This document shows, one piece after another, positions 4,919 to 12,641 of a stretch of 12,721 bases of DNA; the stretch's first letter is position 1, and every line of letters begins with the position of its first letter. The DNA is from an uncultured Porphyromonadaceae bacterium (lineage in GTDB: Bacteria > Bacteroidota > Bacteroidia > Bacteroidales > Muribaculaceae): NCBI GenBank assembly GCA_937892215.1, contig CALAVE010000030.1, positions 1 through 12,721 on the forward strand, given 5' to 3'. Made by a program: the position numbers and the translations under genes. The notes beneath the pieces are model-generated. The model had not been told where the DNA came from. It did not search any database and was given only the letters and a program-made list of their open reading frames with translations.

Positions 4919-7459
4919 TCAAGCCTGTTTCATGGCCTCAGGAGCCGTCTTACGGCCTCTCAAGGCCTTATATACGCCCACGTTCAGTGCCAGTAACAGC
5001 AGCAGGTATATACCCACTATCGCCCACGTGGCTATGTTGTCACTTGTGGTGACGGCCGTGGGCTCAAACTTAAGTTCCACACTGTGGTCCCCAGCAGGAA
5101 TACGCAGGGCACGCAGCACGTAGTTCACTCGTCCTATGGGCACTTCCTTGCCATCCACAGTGGCGGTCCAGCCCCATGGGAAATACACCTCGCTAAGCAC
5201 CGCCACGCGCTCGCCGGCGCTGTGGCTGTGATAGGTCAGCCGGTTGGGCGCGTAACTTGTCTCGTAGATGGTGTCGCCGGCCTCTTTTGCCACGGCTTCG
5301 CCCAGCGACGCACGGAACTGCTTGTCGGCCACGGCGCTGTGAGCCGGTTTGAAGTCATTCAGGAACGCCATTTCGGCATCGGCTCCGTCCACGTAGGTCA
5401 GCGAGTCAACGAACCACGCGTTGCCCAGCGCCTCGGGATTCAGGTGTGCAGTGTTGTCGTCGGTGATGATATACTTGGTGTTGAGCATATTCAGCACCTC
5501 AAAGTTGCCGTGCGCTATCTGACGCTCTATCAGGTCGTTGTAGCGCGTCAACTTAGCGGCGTGATAACCGCCCACCGCCTTGTGGAAGTACGAAGGCATT
5601 GCCTCCATGAAGTGCTGCTGGTCGAACACGCGATAGTTCATGGCTGTGTCCTGCAGAATCTGCGTATCCACGGGGCGCGGTGTGTAGTCGGCTGTGGCGG
5701 TGTTGTTGCGCTCCACAAACGAGTCGCCGTTGATGTAGCGCTTGTTCACCGTGTACATGTCGGTGAGCACCACCAGGCTCAGCACCAGTGCCACCACCTC
5801 GGGATGGGTCTTGAACTTGCCGCTCAGGTATGCCCACAGCACGCCGAAGCCCACCACCAGCACCAGCAGACTGCGCATCGCGTCGGCGCTAACCATCGAG
5901 TGACGCACCGCCTCTATCGCCTGCGCCAGCGTGGGCATCTGCTGCATCTGCCCTGTTACTATCATCTGCTCGGTCTCCATCTTGGAGTACGTGCCCATCA
6001 GGCCGGGTATGAGCCACAGCAGCAGGCACACGGCCGCGCAGAAGCCGAACGACGCGTACAGGGCGCGAGAGTGGTTCTTCAAGAAGTCCTTATCGGTCAG
6101 AGCCTTCTGCAGTGCCAGCACGCCCAGCAGCGGCATGGTCAGTTCGGCTATCACCAGTATGCTCGACACGGTCCTGAACCGGTTATACATTGGGAAGTGG
6201 TCTATAAACAGGTCGGTGAGCCACATCATGTTGTGTCCCCACGACAGAAGCACCGAAAGCACTGTAACGGCCAGCAACGCCCATTTCACGGGGCCTTTGA
6301 CCACCGCGCAGCCCAGCAGGAACAACGCACATATCAGCGCGCCCACATACACCGGGCCGTTTGTACCCGGCTGGTCGCCGAAGTACTGGGGGAAATATTG
6401 CAGATACTGGTAGTCATTGCCCGAAATCTCACCGTTCTCGGCCATCTTCTGAGCCTTGTCGGCCACGGCGAGCGACAACATGGTGTTCTGCCCCTTCTTG
6501 GGCAGGTTGCTCGCTCCGCCCTTCACGTTGGGCACCAGCAGGGTGAATGTTTCATCTATTCCGTAACTCCAGCCTGTGATATACTCCTTGTCCAGGCCGC
6601 CGTTTTTCCCTGTCTTGTTGCTGCTGTTGCCGTCACCGGCACTCAGTTCTGAGTGGCCGCCGCGTATCGTCTCTTTCGAATAGTTGTAGGTCAGGTACAG
6701 GTTGGGGGCATTAGCGGCCACGGCCAGCATGGCGGCTACGGCCAGGCAGCACGTTGCCACGCACCAGCGGCGCAGTTTTTTCTCGCGGATAGCCTGCACC
6801 AGATAGCCTATCATCATCGCCACCACCACAAACAGTGAGTAGTAGGTCATCTGCACATGGTTCGACATCAGTTGCAACGCCGCGAACAATGCGGCCACGG
6901 CAGCACCGGCCAGGTACTTGCCGCGGTAGCACCACACTATTCCGGCCAGTGTGGGCGGTATGTAGGCCAGCACCATCAGTTTCCAGATGTGTCCGGCGCC
7001 TATGATTATGAAGAAATACGATGAGAAGGCGTAGGCTATGGCTCCGGTTATGGCCAGATACCAGCGCACGTTGAATGATATCATCAGGATGAAGAAACCC
7101 AGCATCAGGATGAATATCCAACTCACCGGCGACGGGAAATACAGCGAATACAGGTCTTGTATCCACCCCAGTAGCGAACTGCTCTTGTAACTGGGACTGA
7201 TTTGGAACGTGGGCATTCCGCCGAACAGGCTGTTGGTCCAGCGGGTCACATCTCCTGTCTGCTCATGGTAGGCCTTGGCTTCCTGACCGTTGGCCACGCC
7301 TTGCATGATGTCGTGCTGCTGAAGCACATCGCCGTTCACATCGTTCGGATAGAAATATATCCATGAAATGGCCGCAAACAGCGCCACGGCCGCCACATAA
7401 CTCAGTATTTCCTTGATGCTCAGGGCACCAATCACTTTCTTCTCGTCTTGTTTCTCCAT
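4919..7459 (-). CDS. YfhO-family multi-pass membrane protein (GT-C-type fold)
   Basis: An 846-residue polytopic inner-membrane protein, the usual length for Bacteroidota YfhO-family members (PF09586). TM1 is around residues 18-37; the first loop carries acidic residues in NGDVLQQHDIMQG (42-54), the place of the catalytic Asp in GT-C glycosyltransferases, and WTNSLFGGMPTF (74-85), a family signature. About a dozen further membrane segments follow. Near the C-terminus a beta-rich domain (about 740-800) has the typical YFPWGWTATVDGKEVP with PWGW at 762-765 and RALRIPAGDHSVELKFEP, followed by a last TM at about 810-830. In Firmicutes, YfhO-type proteins glycosylate lipoteichoic acid using undecaprenyl-linked sugar; the Bacteroidota role is not established. 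It follows tonB by 74 bp without a visible promoter and precedes the methyltransferase-like gene by 17 bp. Confidence 0.9.
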   Translation of the reverse strand: MEKQDEKKVIGALSIKEILSYVAAVALFAAISWIYFYPNDVNGDVLQQHDIMQGVANGQEAKAYHEQTGDVTRWTNSLFGGMPTFQISPSYKSSSLLGWIQDLYSLYFPSPVSWIFILMLGFFILMISFNVRWYLAITGAIAYAFSSYFFIIIGAGHIWKLMVLAYIPPTLAGIVWCYRGKYLAGAAVAALFAALQLMSNHVQMTYYSLFVVVAMMIGYLVQAIREKKLRRWCVATCCLAVAAMLAVAANAPNLYLTYNYSKETIRGGHSELSAGDGNSSNKTGKNGGLDKEYITGWSYGIDETFTLLVPNVKGGASNLPKKGQNTMLSLAVADKAQKMAENGEISGNDYQYLQYFPQYFGDQPGTNGPVYVGALICALFLLGCAVVKGPVKWALLAVTVLSVLLSWGHNMMWLTDLFIDHFPMYNRFRTVSSILVIAELTMPLLGVLALQKALTDKDFLKNHSRALYASFGFCAAVCLLLWLIPGLMGTYSKMETEQMIVTGQMQQMPTLAQAIEAVRHSMVSADAMRSLLVLVVGFGVLWAYLSGKFKTHPEVVALVLSLVVLTDMYTVNKRYINGDSFVERNNTATADYTPRPVDTQILQDTAMNYRVFDQQHFMEAMPSYFHKAVGGYHAAKLTRYNDLIERQIAHGNFEVLNMLNTKYIITDDNTAHLNPEALGNAWFVDSLTYVDGADAEMAFLNDFKPAHSAVADKQFRASLGEAVAKEAGDTIYETSYAPNRLTYHSHSAGERVAVLSEVYFPWGWTATVDGKEVPIGRVNYVLRALRIPAGDHSVELKFEPTAVTTSDNIATWAIVGIYLLLLLALNVGVYKALRGRKTAPEAMKQA

Positions 7460-7533
7460 AATTCTATTTATAGGCCTTTCGTGGCCACTAACTTTTTTCT
7501 CTCTCTGTTTTTATGCGCGAATGGCCCTCTGTG
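7460..7533 (-). other. Short gap between tonB and the yfhO-family gene
   Basis: This 74-bp gap contains three GGCC blocks on the minus strand (including GGCC-ACGAAA-GGCC, a 4-bp stem), an A-rich run and TATAAATAG. None makes a convincing terminator, and no TAnnTTTG box is present, so readthrough from tonB into the yfhO-family gene is the simplest reading. Confidence 0.4.
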
Positions 7534-8370
7534 TCAGTCCACAAAGCGCCATGTCACGGTTCCTATGCCTTCGGTTGTGGTGCTCTTGGGCACTGAGAAG
7601 GCCGACTTTAGCGTCTCCTGTTCGCAATACCGGCGCACGCTGGGGTGCGAATATGCTCCGCCGGTGCCGCCCACACACTTGGCCTCCACTATCTTGCCGC
7701 GGGTGTTCACTCGCACGCGAACCACCACTGTTCCTGTCCACTGGCTGTGGGGACGGCCCCAGTACTCCAGTGTGTATCCGTCCAGACCTCCTATGCCGGG
7801 TTTCCCGCTAAGCGCGCCGCTATCGCTATTGCCGTTGGGCGAGCCTTGCTTACCGCTGCCGCTGCCCTGCGCCTTGCCGAATGCGTTCTTCACCTTGTTC
7901 TCGGTGACCGCATCGGCACCGCGCTTCACTTGCTCTTGCTTCTCAGCCGGTTTCTCATCGGTTGCCGGGCCGGTCTTCTTTGGCTTCTCTTTCTCCTTGG
8001 GCTTTTCCTTCACCTTCATGGGCGACTCGGCCTTGGCGGTCACCACCGGTTTGGCCTGCTTAGCCGGTTCGCCGGCGTCGTTCAGGTCCTCGCCGGCCAC
8101 ATCGGGCTTGGGCTGCACCTCCTCCACCTGCTCCGGCTCCTCCGTGTCGTTTTCCTCTCCCACAGCCTCGGGACTGGTGCCAAGCATCACGTATTCTCCG
8201 CCGAACATTATGCTGTCCTGCTCCAGGGCTGCCAGTTCTTTCATGTCTTCGGGCGGATACTGATAATGCAGGTAGGAATTCAGGATAATGAGCAATATCC
8301 CCGCCGATATTATCAGCGTGGCAAGCAGCGCCACAAGGCGATATTCATTCCTTTCCCGGGATTCGTTCAT
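7534..8370 (-). CDS. tonB: Energy transducer of the TonB/TolA type
   Basis: A 278-residue protein with the layout of TonB-like transducers: short cytoplasmic N-terminus, one TM helix (about 11-31), a long charged Pro/Lys/Glu-rich periplasmic spacer (about 65-160, including KVKEKPKEKEKPKK), a Gly/Ser-rich stretch, and a C-terminal globular domain (about 198-278) with GTVVVRVRVNTRGKIVEAKC and a closing GIGTVTWRFV. The C-terminal type matches the transducer usually found next to pdxJ-exbB-exbD in Bacteroidales and differs from the TonB paralogues that end 'W.PG..NGK.V'. It would transmit proton-motive force from ExbB/ExbD to the outer membrane. The start ATG overlaps the exbD stop as ATGA, and GGAGGAG (plus-strand 8373-8379) ends 2 bases before the ATG, a strong SD inside exbD that supports translational coupling. 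A TolA-like role in envelope integrity is an alternative. Confidence 0.85.
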   Translation of the reverse strand: MNESRERNEYRLVALLATLIISAGILLIILNSYLHYQYPPEDMKELAALEQDSIMFGGEYVMLGTSPEAVGEENDTEEPEQVEEVQPKPDVAGEDLNDAGEPAKQAKPVVTAKAESPMKVKEKPKEKEKPKKTGPATDEKPAEKQEQVKRGADAVTENKVKNAFGKAQGSGSGKQGSPNGNSDSGALSGKPGIGGLDGYTLEYWGRPHSQWTGTVVVRVRVNTRGKIVEAKCVGGTGGAYSHPSVRRYCEQETLKSAFSVPKSTTTEGIGTVTWRFVD

Positions 8371-8843
8371 TTCTCCTCCGCTGGTTTTTCTGTCGGTTCC
8401 GTGGCCGCCGCCTTAGGCTCCGCGCTGACGGGCTTGGTGGCAAGCACTATCTTCAATCCTATTTTCGAGCCTTTGTCCAGCACTTCCACTATGCTGCCGT
8501 AGGGCACGCTCTCATCGGCATACACGGCGATGAAGTCCTGCGGGTTGGCAGCATGGACGGCGCGCATAAACGGCTCTAACTGACCGGACTCCAGCGGCAT
8601 GAGGTCGCCTTCCTGGTTCTCGTCGCTCTGGGTCGCGTACATCTTCAGGTCCTTGTCTATGTAGATGCGGGTGCTCGGCTTCACGGCGGTGGTCTGGCTG
8701 CTCTGCGGCAGATTCACCTCCAGTGCCGACGGAAACACGAACGTGGACGTGACCATGAAGAATATCAGCAACAGGAAAATAACATCGGTCATCGATGCCA
8801 TGCTGAACATCGACAGTGTCTTATGTTGTCGCTTTAGTGCCAT
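8367..8843 (-). CDS. exbD: Biopolymer transport protein ExbD/TolR
   Basis: A 158-residue protein with a short cytoplasmic tail, one TM helix at about 19-38 and a periplasmic domain. SMTDVIFLLLIFFMV (17-31) contains Asp20, the conserved proton-carrying residue of ExbD/TolR. The periplasmic part includes IAVYADESVPYGSIVEVLDKGS (as IAVYADESV and PYGSIVEVLDKGS), typical of the family. A charged C-terminal tail (EPKAAATEPTEKPAEEK) is longer than in E. coli ExbD. It pairs with ExbB to make the proton-driven motor for the downstream TonB/TolA-like protein. The start is the ATG at 8843, 12 bp after exbB; no SD. Only one exbD is present, whereas several Bacteroidota exbB loci carry two. Confidence 0.93.
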   Translation of the reverse strand: MALKRQHKTLSMFSMASMTDVIFLLLIFFMVTSTFVFPSALEVNLPQSSQTTAVKPSTRIYIDKDLKMYATQSDENQEGDLMPLESGQLEPFMRAVHAANPQDFIAVYADESVPYGSIVEVLDKGSKIGLKIVLATKPVSAEPKAAATEPTEKPAEEK

Positions 8844-8855
8844 TGTTTTCGCTTA

Positions 8856-9608
8856 TTACTGAGCCGGCTCGTTGAGCAGGTCCATGAATTCCATTGTGCG
8901 GCTCTCCATTTTGTTCATCACCTTGTTCACGCGGCTGGTGAGGTAGTTATACGCGAACAGCGCTATAATTCCCACTGTAAGTCCGGCCACGGTGGTAACC
9001 AGCGCCTCGTAGATGCCGCTCGCCAGGATGGTGACGTTGCTGTTGGCTCCGGCACTGGCCAGCGCAAAGAAGGCCTGTACCATACCGGTAACTGTGCCCA
9101 AGAAGCCTATCATCGGCGCTCCGGCGGCTGTGGTCGCGAGCCAACTGAAGCCTTTCTCCAGACTGGCTATTTCCATGTTACCCACGTTCTCTATCGCCAC
9201 CAGAACGTCGTTCATCGGGCGGCCTATACGGGTGATTCCTTTCTCCACCAGTCGCGAATACGGGGTGTTCGATGTCTGACACAGTTCCAGTGCCTCTTTT
9301 ATGTCGCCCTTGTGAATGTAGTTCTTTATGTTGTCCATAAAGGTCTTGTCCTCGCGAGAAGCGGCTCCTATAGCGAAGAAACGCTCAAAGAAGATGTAAA
9401 TGCTCACCACCAGCAGTATGGCAAGCGGTATCATTATCCAGCCTCCGGCCAGTGTCAGGTCCCACACCGACAGGTCTTTCACTATTGTTGGGGTTCCCTC
9501 TGCCATTGTGGTGGCGATGGTATCGGCCACTTGCTGGGCCTGCTGTGCCACTTGCGCGGCCGTATCACTCTGGGCTGCTATTTGCCCTAAAATCAAGTTT
9601 AACAACAT
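8856..9608 (-). CDS. exbB: MotA/TolQ/ExbB proton-channel protein
   Basis: A 250-residue inner-membrane protein with three TM helices at about 54-76, 156-183 and 199-222. Family signatures are the TM2 region APMIGFLGTVTGMVQAF (164-180) and the TM3 region GIYEALVTTVAGLTVGI (198-214). The first 45 residues form a hydrophobic start (MLLNLILGQIAAQ) and an Ala/Gln-rich stretch, a pre-TM1 extension commonly seen in Bacteroidota ExbB. It forms the pentameric channel around ExbD that couples proton flow to force on TonB/TolA. The start is the ATG at 9608; a later start (for example Met36) would lose the extension but keep TM1. It follows pdxJ by 44 bp and has no visible SD. Confidence 0.93.
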   Translation of the reverse strand: MLLNLILGQIAAQSDTAAQVAQQAQQVADTIATTMAEGTPTIVKDLSVWDLTLAGGWIMIPLAILLVVSIYIFFERFFAIGAASREDKTFMDNIKNYIHKGDIKEALELCQTSNTPYSRLVEKGITRIGRPMNDVLVAIENVGNMEIASLEKGFSWLATTAAGAPMIGFLGTVTGMVQAFFALASAGANSNVTILASGIYEALVTTVAGLTVGIIALFAYNYLTSRVNKVMNKMESRTMEFMDLLNEPAQ

Positions 9609-9652
9609 AATATCTGTTTCTTTTTATTCGTTTTCGTTTGTCTTGTCTCGCG

Positions 9653-10366
9653 TCACTTCAGGCATGCGCGATATTCTTTTATTGTCTGCTCTATGCCCTT
9701 GTACAACGAGTCGGATATCAGCGCGTGACCTATCGACACCTCCAGCAAGTGCGGAACGTGCTCCTTGAAATAGCGCAGGTTCTCCAGGCTCAGGTCGTGT
9801 CCGGCGTTCAGACCCAGACCACAGCGGTGGGCGGCCTCGGCGGCAGCCGTGAATGGGGCAACCGCCGCAGCGGGGTCGTCCTTGAACCCGCTGGCGTATG
9901 GCTCGGTGTAAAGTTCCACTCGGTCGGCACCGGTGCGGGCTGCCATACGGATGTTCTCCTCATCGGTCCCCACGAATACGCTCGTGCGGATGCCGGCCTC
10001 GTTCAGGCGGTCAACTATCTCGGTGAGGAAATCCAGATTCTCGGCCACGTTCCAGCCGGCACTCGATGTCAGGGCGTCGGGGGCGTCGGGAACAAGTGTC
10101 ACCTGCGTGGGTTTCACCATTAGCACCAGTTTCATGAATTCTTCCGTCGGATACCCCTCAATGTTAAGTTCGGTGCGTACAAGGTTGCGAAGTGCTATCA
10201 CGTCTTCGCGCCTGATGTGACGCTCATCGGGGCGTGGGTGCACCGTGATGCCGTCGGCGCCGAACCGCTCGCAATCCTCGGCAAACTGCTCCACATTGGG
10301 ATTGTTGCCACCGCGAGCGTTGCGAAGCGTGGCTATTTTATTGATATTTACGCTTAATTTTACCAT
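9653..10366 (-). CDS. pdxJ: Pyridoxine 5'-phosphate synthase PdxJ
   Basis: A 237-residue cytosolic TIM-barrel enzyme that condenses 1-deoxy-D-xylulose 5-phosphate with 3-amino-2-oxopropyl phosphate in the DXP-dependent route to vitamin B6. Motifs: SVNINKIATLRNARGG (5-20), GADGITVHPRPDERHI (36-51) with catalytic His43, NIEGYPTEEF (68-77) with Glu70, and LNAGHDLS (186-193) with His190, matching the three catalytic positions known from E. coli PdxJ. The E. coli sequence NIDHIATLRNARG is NINKIATLRNARG here, as in other Bacteroidota. The start ATG at 10366 is preceded by a hairpin whose loop is GGAGGA. It opens the operon with exbB, exbD and tonB, an arrangement conserved in Bacteroidales, and faces nadK across a divergent promoter region. 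Confidence 0.96.
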   Translation of the reverse strand: MVKLSVNINKIATLRNARGGNNPNVEQFAEDCERFGADGITVHPRPDERHIRREDVIALRNLVRTELNIEGYPTEEFMKLVLMVKPTQVTLVPDAPDALTSSAGWNVAENLDFLTEIVDRLNEAGIRTSVFVGTDEENIRMAARTGADRVELYTEPYASGFKDDPAAAVAPFTAAAEAAHRCGLGLNAGHDLSLENLRYFKEHVPHLLEVSIGHALISDSLYKGIEQTIKEYRACLK

Positions 10367-10378
10367 ATATTACGCTTT

Positions 10379-10396
10379 TTGCCCTCCTCCGGGCAA
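10379..10396 (-). promoter_or_regulatory. Hairpin with an SD-like loop in the pdxJ leader
   Basis: The minus strand reads TTGCCC-GGAGGA-GGGCAA, a perfect 6-bp stem whose loop is an ideal Shine-Dalgarno core, followed by a short A-run and then the pdxJ ATG; the loop ends 18 nt before the ATG. That spacing is too long for ordinary SD use. It could be a regulatory leader structure, an attenuator, or a chance palindrome. Confidence 0.45.
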
Positions 10397-10439
10397 TATC
10401 TCAATTTATTTTCGTATTTTTGCCTTGGGTTTAATTATG

Positions 10440-10447
10440 CAAAAATA
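10440..10447 (-). promoter_or_regulatory. Candidate -7 box for the pdxJ operon
   Basis: The minus strand carries TATTTTTG, an exact fit to TAnnTTTG. No clear TTG stands 19-21 bp upstream (the region is T-rich), so the promoter call rests on the -7 element. Transcription would start near 10433, leaving a leader of about 67 nt that includes the 10379-10396 hairpin. Confidence 0.45.
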
Positions 10448-10500
10448 GTGGATTTAACCTAAAATAAAAACTATTTGAGGCATTTTCACGGTTTTTTTAT

Positions 10501-10508
10501 TAATTTTG
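10501..10508 (+). promoter_or_regulatory. Candidate -7 box for nadK
   Basis: TAATTTTG fits TAnnTTTG. A TTTG lies upstream at 10474-10477, with 23 bp between, slightly longer than the usual spacing. Transcription would start near 10515, about 29 nt before the nadK ATG. Together with the pdxJ box this makes a divergent promoter region with the two -7 boxes about 54 bp apart. Confidence 0.5.
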
Positions 10509-10543
10509 GCATTTATCATCACCTTTCATAACTCTTCGTGGCA

Positions 10544-11404
10544 ATGAAAATAGCGATTTTTGGAAATAACAATTACCGCAATAATACGCAGGACATCATC
10601 CGCCTGCTCGAAAATATCAAACTTGAATTGGGCGCTTCGCTCATCTTCGAGCCTAAGTTCAAGGCCATGATTGTCGCACACGCGCCTCAGTTTGCCCCCG
10701 ACGTGGCTCTCGTGCCCGGCTCTCCGGTGCGAGCCGACCTGGCACTGAGTTTCGGCGGCGACGGCGCGCTACTGAGAGCCGCAAAGTGGGTTTTCAACGA
10801 GGACACTCCCATCATGGGCATCAACACCGGCCACCTTGGATACCTCACCACCACCGGCGTAGAGAAGGCTCTGCCGGCTATTTCGCAGTTCTTCAGCGGG
10901 GAAATGTTCATCAGCGAGCGTTCGTTGCTTAACATCAACTCGGGCAACGTGCAGATTCAGTCGCATTTTGCGCTCAACGACATTGCGGTCCTGCGCCAGG
11001 ACACGTCTTCCATGCTACACATGACCACTACCGTCAACGATGCCGAACTCACCACCTACGATGCCGACGGGCTGGTTATCAGCACCCCCACCGGCTCCAC
11101 GGCATATAACCTCAGTGCCGGTGGTCCTATCCTAGCGCCCGACACGCGCTGCATCATTCTCACGCCCGTTTCCCCTCATTCGCTTAATATGCGGCCGCTT
11201 GTCATCGACGACAATTCCATCGTCCGCATCACCACCGTTTCTCGTGCGCCGCAATTCATGGTGAGTGTCGATGGCGAGTCCTACGTGTTCCCCAGCGGAG
11301 CGCCCATCACCATCAAGCGTGCCCGACAATCGGTGAAAATCGTGCAGATTCCGCACCACAATTTCGCGCACACTCTCCGCCACAAACTTCTCTGGGGCCA
11401 GTAA
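10544..11404 (+). CDS. nadK: NAD kinase
   Basis: A 286-residue cytosolic enzyme that phosphorylates NAD to NADP with ATP. Family motifs: SFGGDGALLRA (69-79) with the GGDG catalytic/ATP loop at 71-74, MGINTGHLGYL (91-101), ALNDIAV (143-149), corresponding to the usual NE/ND substrate motif, and GLVISTPTGSTAYNLSAGGP (176-195), the glycine-rich NAD-binding stretch, followed by LTPVSPHSLNMRPLV. Length is normal for bacterial NadK. I place the start at the ATG at 10544; an in-frame GTG at 10538 would add only Met-Ala and lies before a weaker context. No SD is visible. It is divergent from pdxJ and convergent with the GH99-like gene. Confidence 0.96.
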   Translation: MKIAIFGNNNYRNNTQDIIRLLENIKLELGASLIFEPKFKAMIVAHAPQFAPDVALVPGSPVRADLALSFGGDGALLRAAKWVFNEDTPIMGINTGHLGYLTTTGVEKALPAISQFFSGEMFISERSLLNINSGNVQIQSHFALNDIAVLRQDTSSMLHMTTTVNDAELTTYDADGLVISTPTGSTAYNLSAGGPILAPDTRCIILTPVSPHSLNMRPLVIDDNSIVRITTVSRAPQFMVSVDGESYVFPSGAPITIKRARQSVKIVQIPHHNFAHTLRHKLLWGQ

Positions 11405-11458
11405 TCCGTTACTTCCAGGCACGGTCACACGCACCCCCACCCACTACTTTCTGAAGCA
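11405..11458. other. Short convergent gap between nadK and the GH99-like gene
   Basis: Only 54 bp separate the two stop codons. The C-rich plus strand shows no stem-loop with a U-run for either direction, so no terminator is visible. Confidence 0.4.
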
Positions 11459-12631
11459 TCAGCGAAACACGTGCTGCACTGCCTCCAGATAGCCGTATCC
11501 GTAATAGCGGTCGGGCAGCAGATAGCACCCTTCTATCCACTCATTCCAGGCGTTTATCATGATGAATGGCGGTTGATGCGGATGCTTATCCACATATTGC
11601 TTTGCCTCCTCCAGGAAAGACTCAAAGGCGCGCGGGGTCTGGTTGTAATGGGTAATGTCGTTCTCTCCCTTTGCGGGGAAACGCGGCGAGTCGTCCCACC
11701 CTATCGACACGGTGGGAAATATGGGAATACTGAACGCTTTTTCCCACTGGTCGCGTATGTCAATGCCCATAGCGCCGTAAGCGAGATAATCTGTGCTGAA
11801 TCCGCCCATGTTATAAAACGCGTGGCTGTTGATGCCCAGTTTGTCTATCAGTTCTTGCTGAGCCTTGATGAAGTCTTCGGGCATGGAGCCTACACCTCCT
11901 TTATTCTGCTGGATGTGCAGCCCTTTGAAACCGGCCTTCTTCACCTCGGCGCGGAAATAGTCCATCGCCTTGGCGGCCTCCTCTATAGTGCCGAAACTGC
12001 GCACGAATTGGTTCATATCGAAGATTCCAAGCACCGGGCAGCCGTCTATCTTCACGTAATTATTGCGCTTAAAATAACGGTTGATGAGCCTTGCCACTAT
12101 CTTCTTGAACTGCTCCTTAGTCACCTTGGGGTCGAAAAGCAGTGTGGTGTCGTCGCCATAGATGTGATAGTTCCAGTAATTCCTCACCACCTCATGATTG
12201 GCCCACATGAGATAGAAATTCATTTTCTCGTTGTTTTTGGCTCCCAGAAATCCGTCGTTAAGCGCTCCTTCCAGATAGGGATAGTCCATAAACCAGTACC
12301 AGTCATACACAAATGTATTCACGCCATATTTCAGCGCCGTGTCTATCCACTTCTCCACCACCCGCGGGTCATCGTCGTGCTCGTAGCCCCACAGTGGCTG
12401 CTTGGGCTGATAGTGCCCGGGAAAGCGGGGATTCCCTTTCTTTATCACTTCCCACTCGCCATTGCCCTCTGGCCACAGGTATTTATGACTCAGTGAATCA
12501 TCGTGGCACGACGGCCACACATAGGCGCACACATAGTAGTCGTCGCCGCTGGCCGGACGGTCTTTTCCGGAGCATGGCACGGTGAGTGCCCAAATCATCG
12601 CACAAACTGTTAACAGCAATTTTTTTTTCAT
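11459..12631 (-). CDS. Secreted GH99/WbsX-like glycan-active protein
   Basis: A 390-residue protein with a signal peptide (MKKKLLLTVCAMIWALTVPC region, cleavage around residues 20-25; the Pro before Cys20 argues against a lipobox). The rest matches the glycoside hydrolase family 99-like / WbsX group (PF14307): YYVCAYVWPSCHDD (32-45), HYQPKQPLWGYEHDDDPRVV (73-92), KYGVNTFVYDWYWF (101-114), and the closing INAWNEWIEGCYLLPD (359-374) followed by YGYGYLEAVQHVF. Glu364 and Glu367 are candidate catalytic acids by analogy with the NEW-x-E motif. Cytoplasmic WbsX relatives sit in O-antigen clusters, but the signal peptide here argues for a periplasmic or surface glycan hydrolase. No SusC/SusD pair or other CAZyme is in view. 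The start is the ATG at 12631; upstream ATGs are out of frame. Substrate unknown. Confidence 0.85.
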   Translation of the reverse strand: MKKKLLLTVCAMIWALTVPCSGKDRPASGDDYYVCAYVWPSCHDDSLSHKYLWPEGNGEWEVIKKGNPRFPGHYQPKQPLWGYEHDDDPRVVEKWIDTALKYGVNTFVYDWYWFMDYPYLEGALNDGFLGAKNNEKMNFYLMWANHEVVRNYWNYHIYGDDTTLLFDPKVTKEQFKKIVARLINRYFKRNNYVKIDGCPVLGIFDMNQFVRSFGTIEEAAKAMDYFRAEVKKAGFKGLHIQQNKGGVGSMPEDFIKAQQELIDKLGINSHAFYNMGGFSTDYLAYGAMGIDIRDQWEKAFSIPIFPTVSIGWDDSPRFPAKGENDITHYNQTPRAFESFLEEAKQYVDKHPHQPPFIMINAWNEWIEGCYLLPDRYYGYGYLEAVQHVFR

Positions 12632-12641
12632 AACATTTCCC

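Noticed and set aside
5084..6652. Plus-strand open frame (522 codons) opposite the yfhO-family gene
   Set aside because: Same reason: low-complexity His/Val/Gln-rich translation opposite a clear multi-pass membrane protein.
7460..7533. GGCC hairpin after tonB as a terminator
   Set aside because: Stem of only 4 bp and no U-run after it.
10538..10543. GTG start for nadK
   Set aside because: Only two codons before an ATG that fits the family N-terminus MKIAIFGN.
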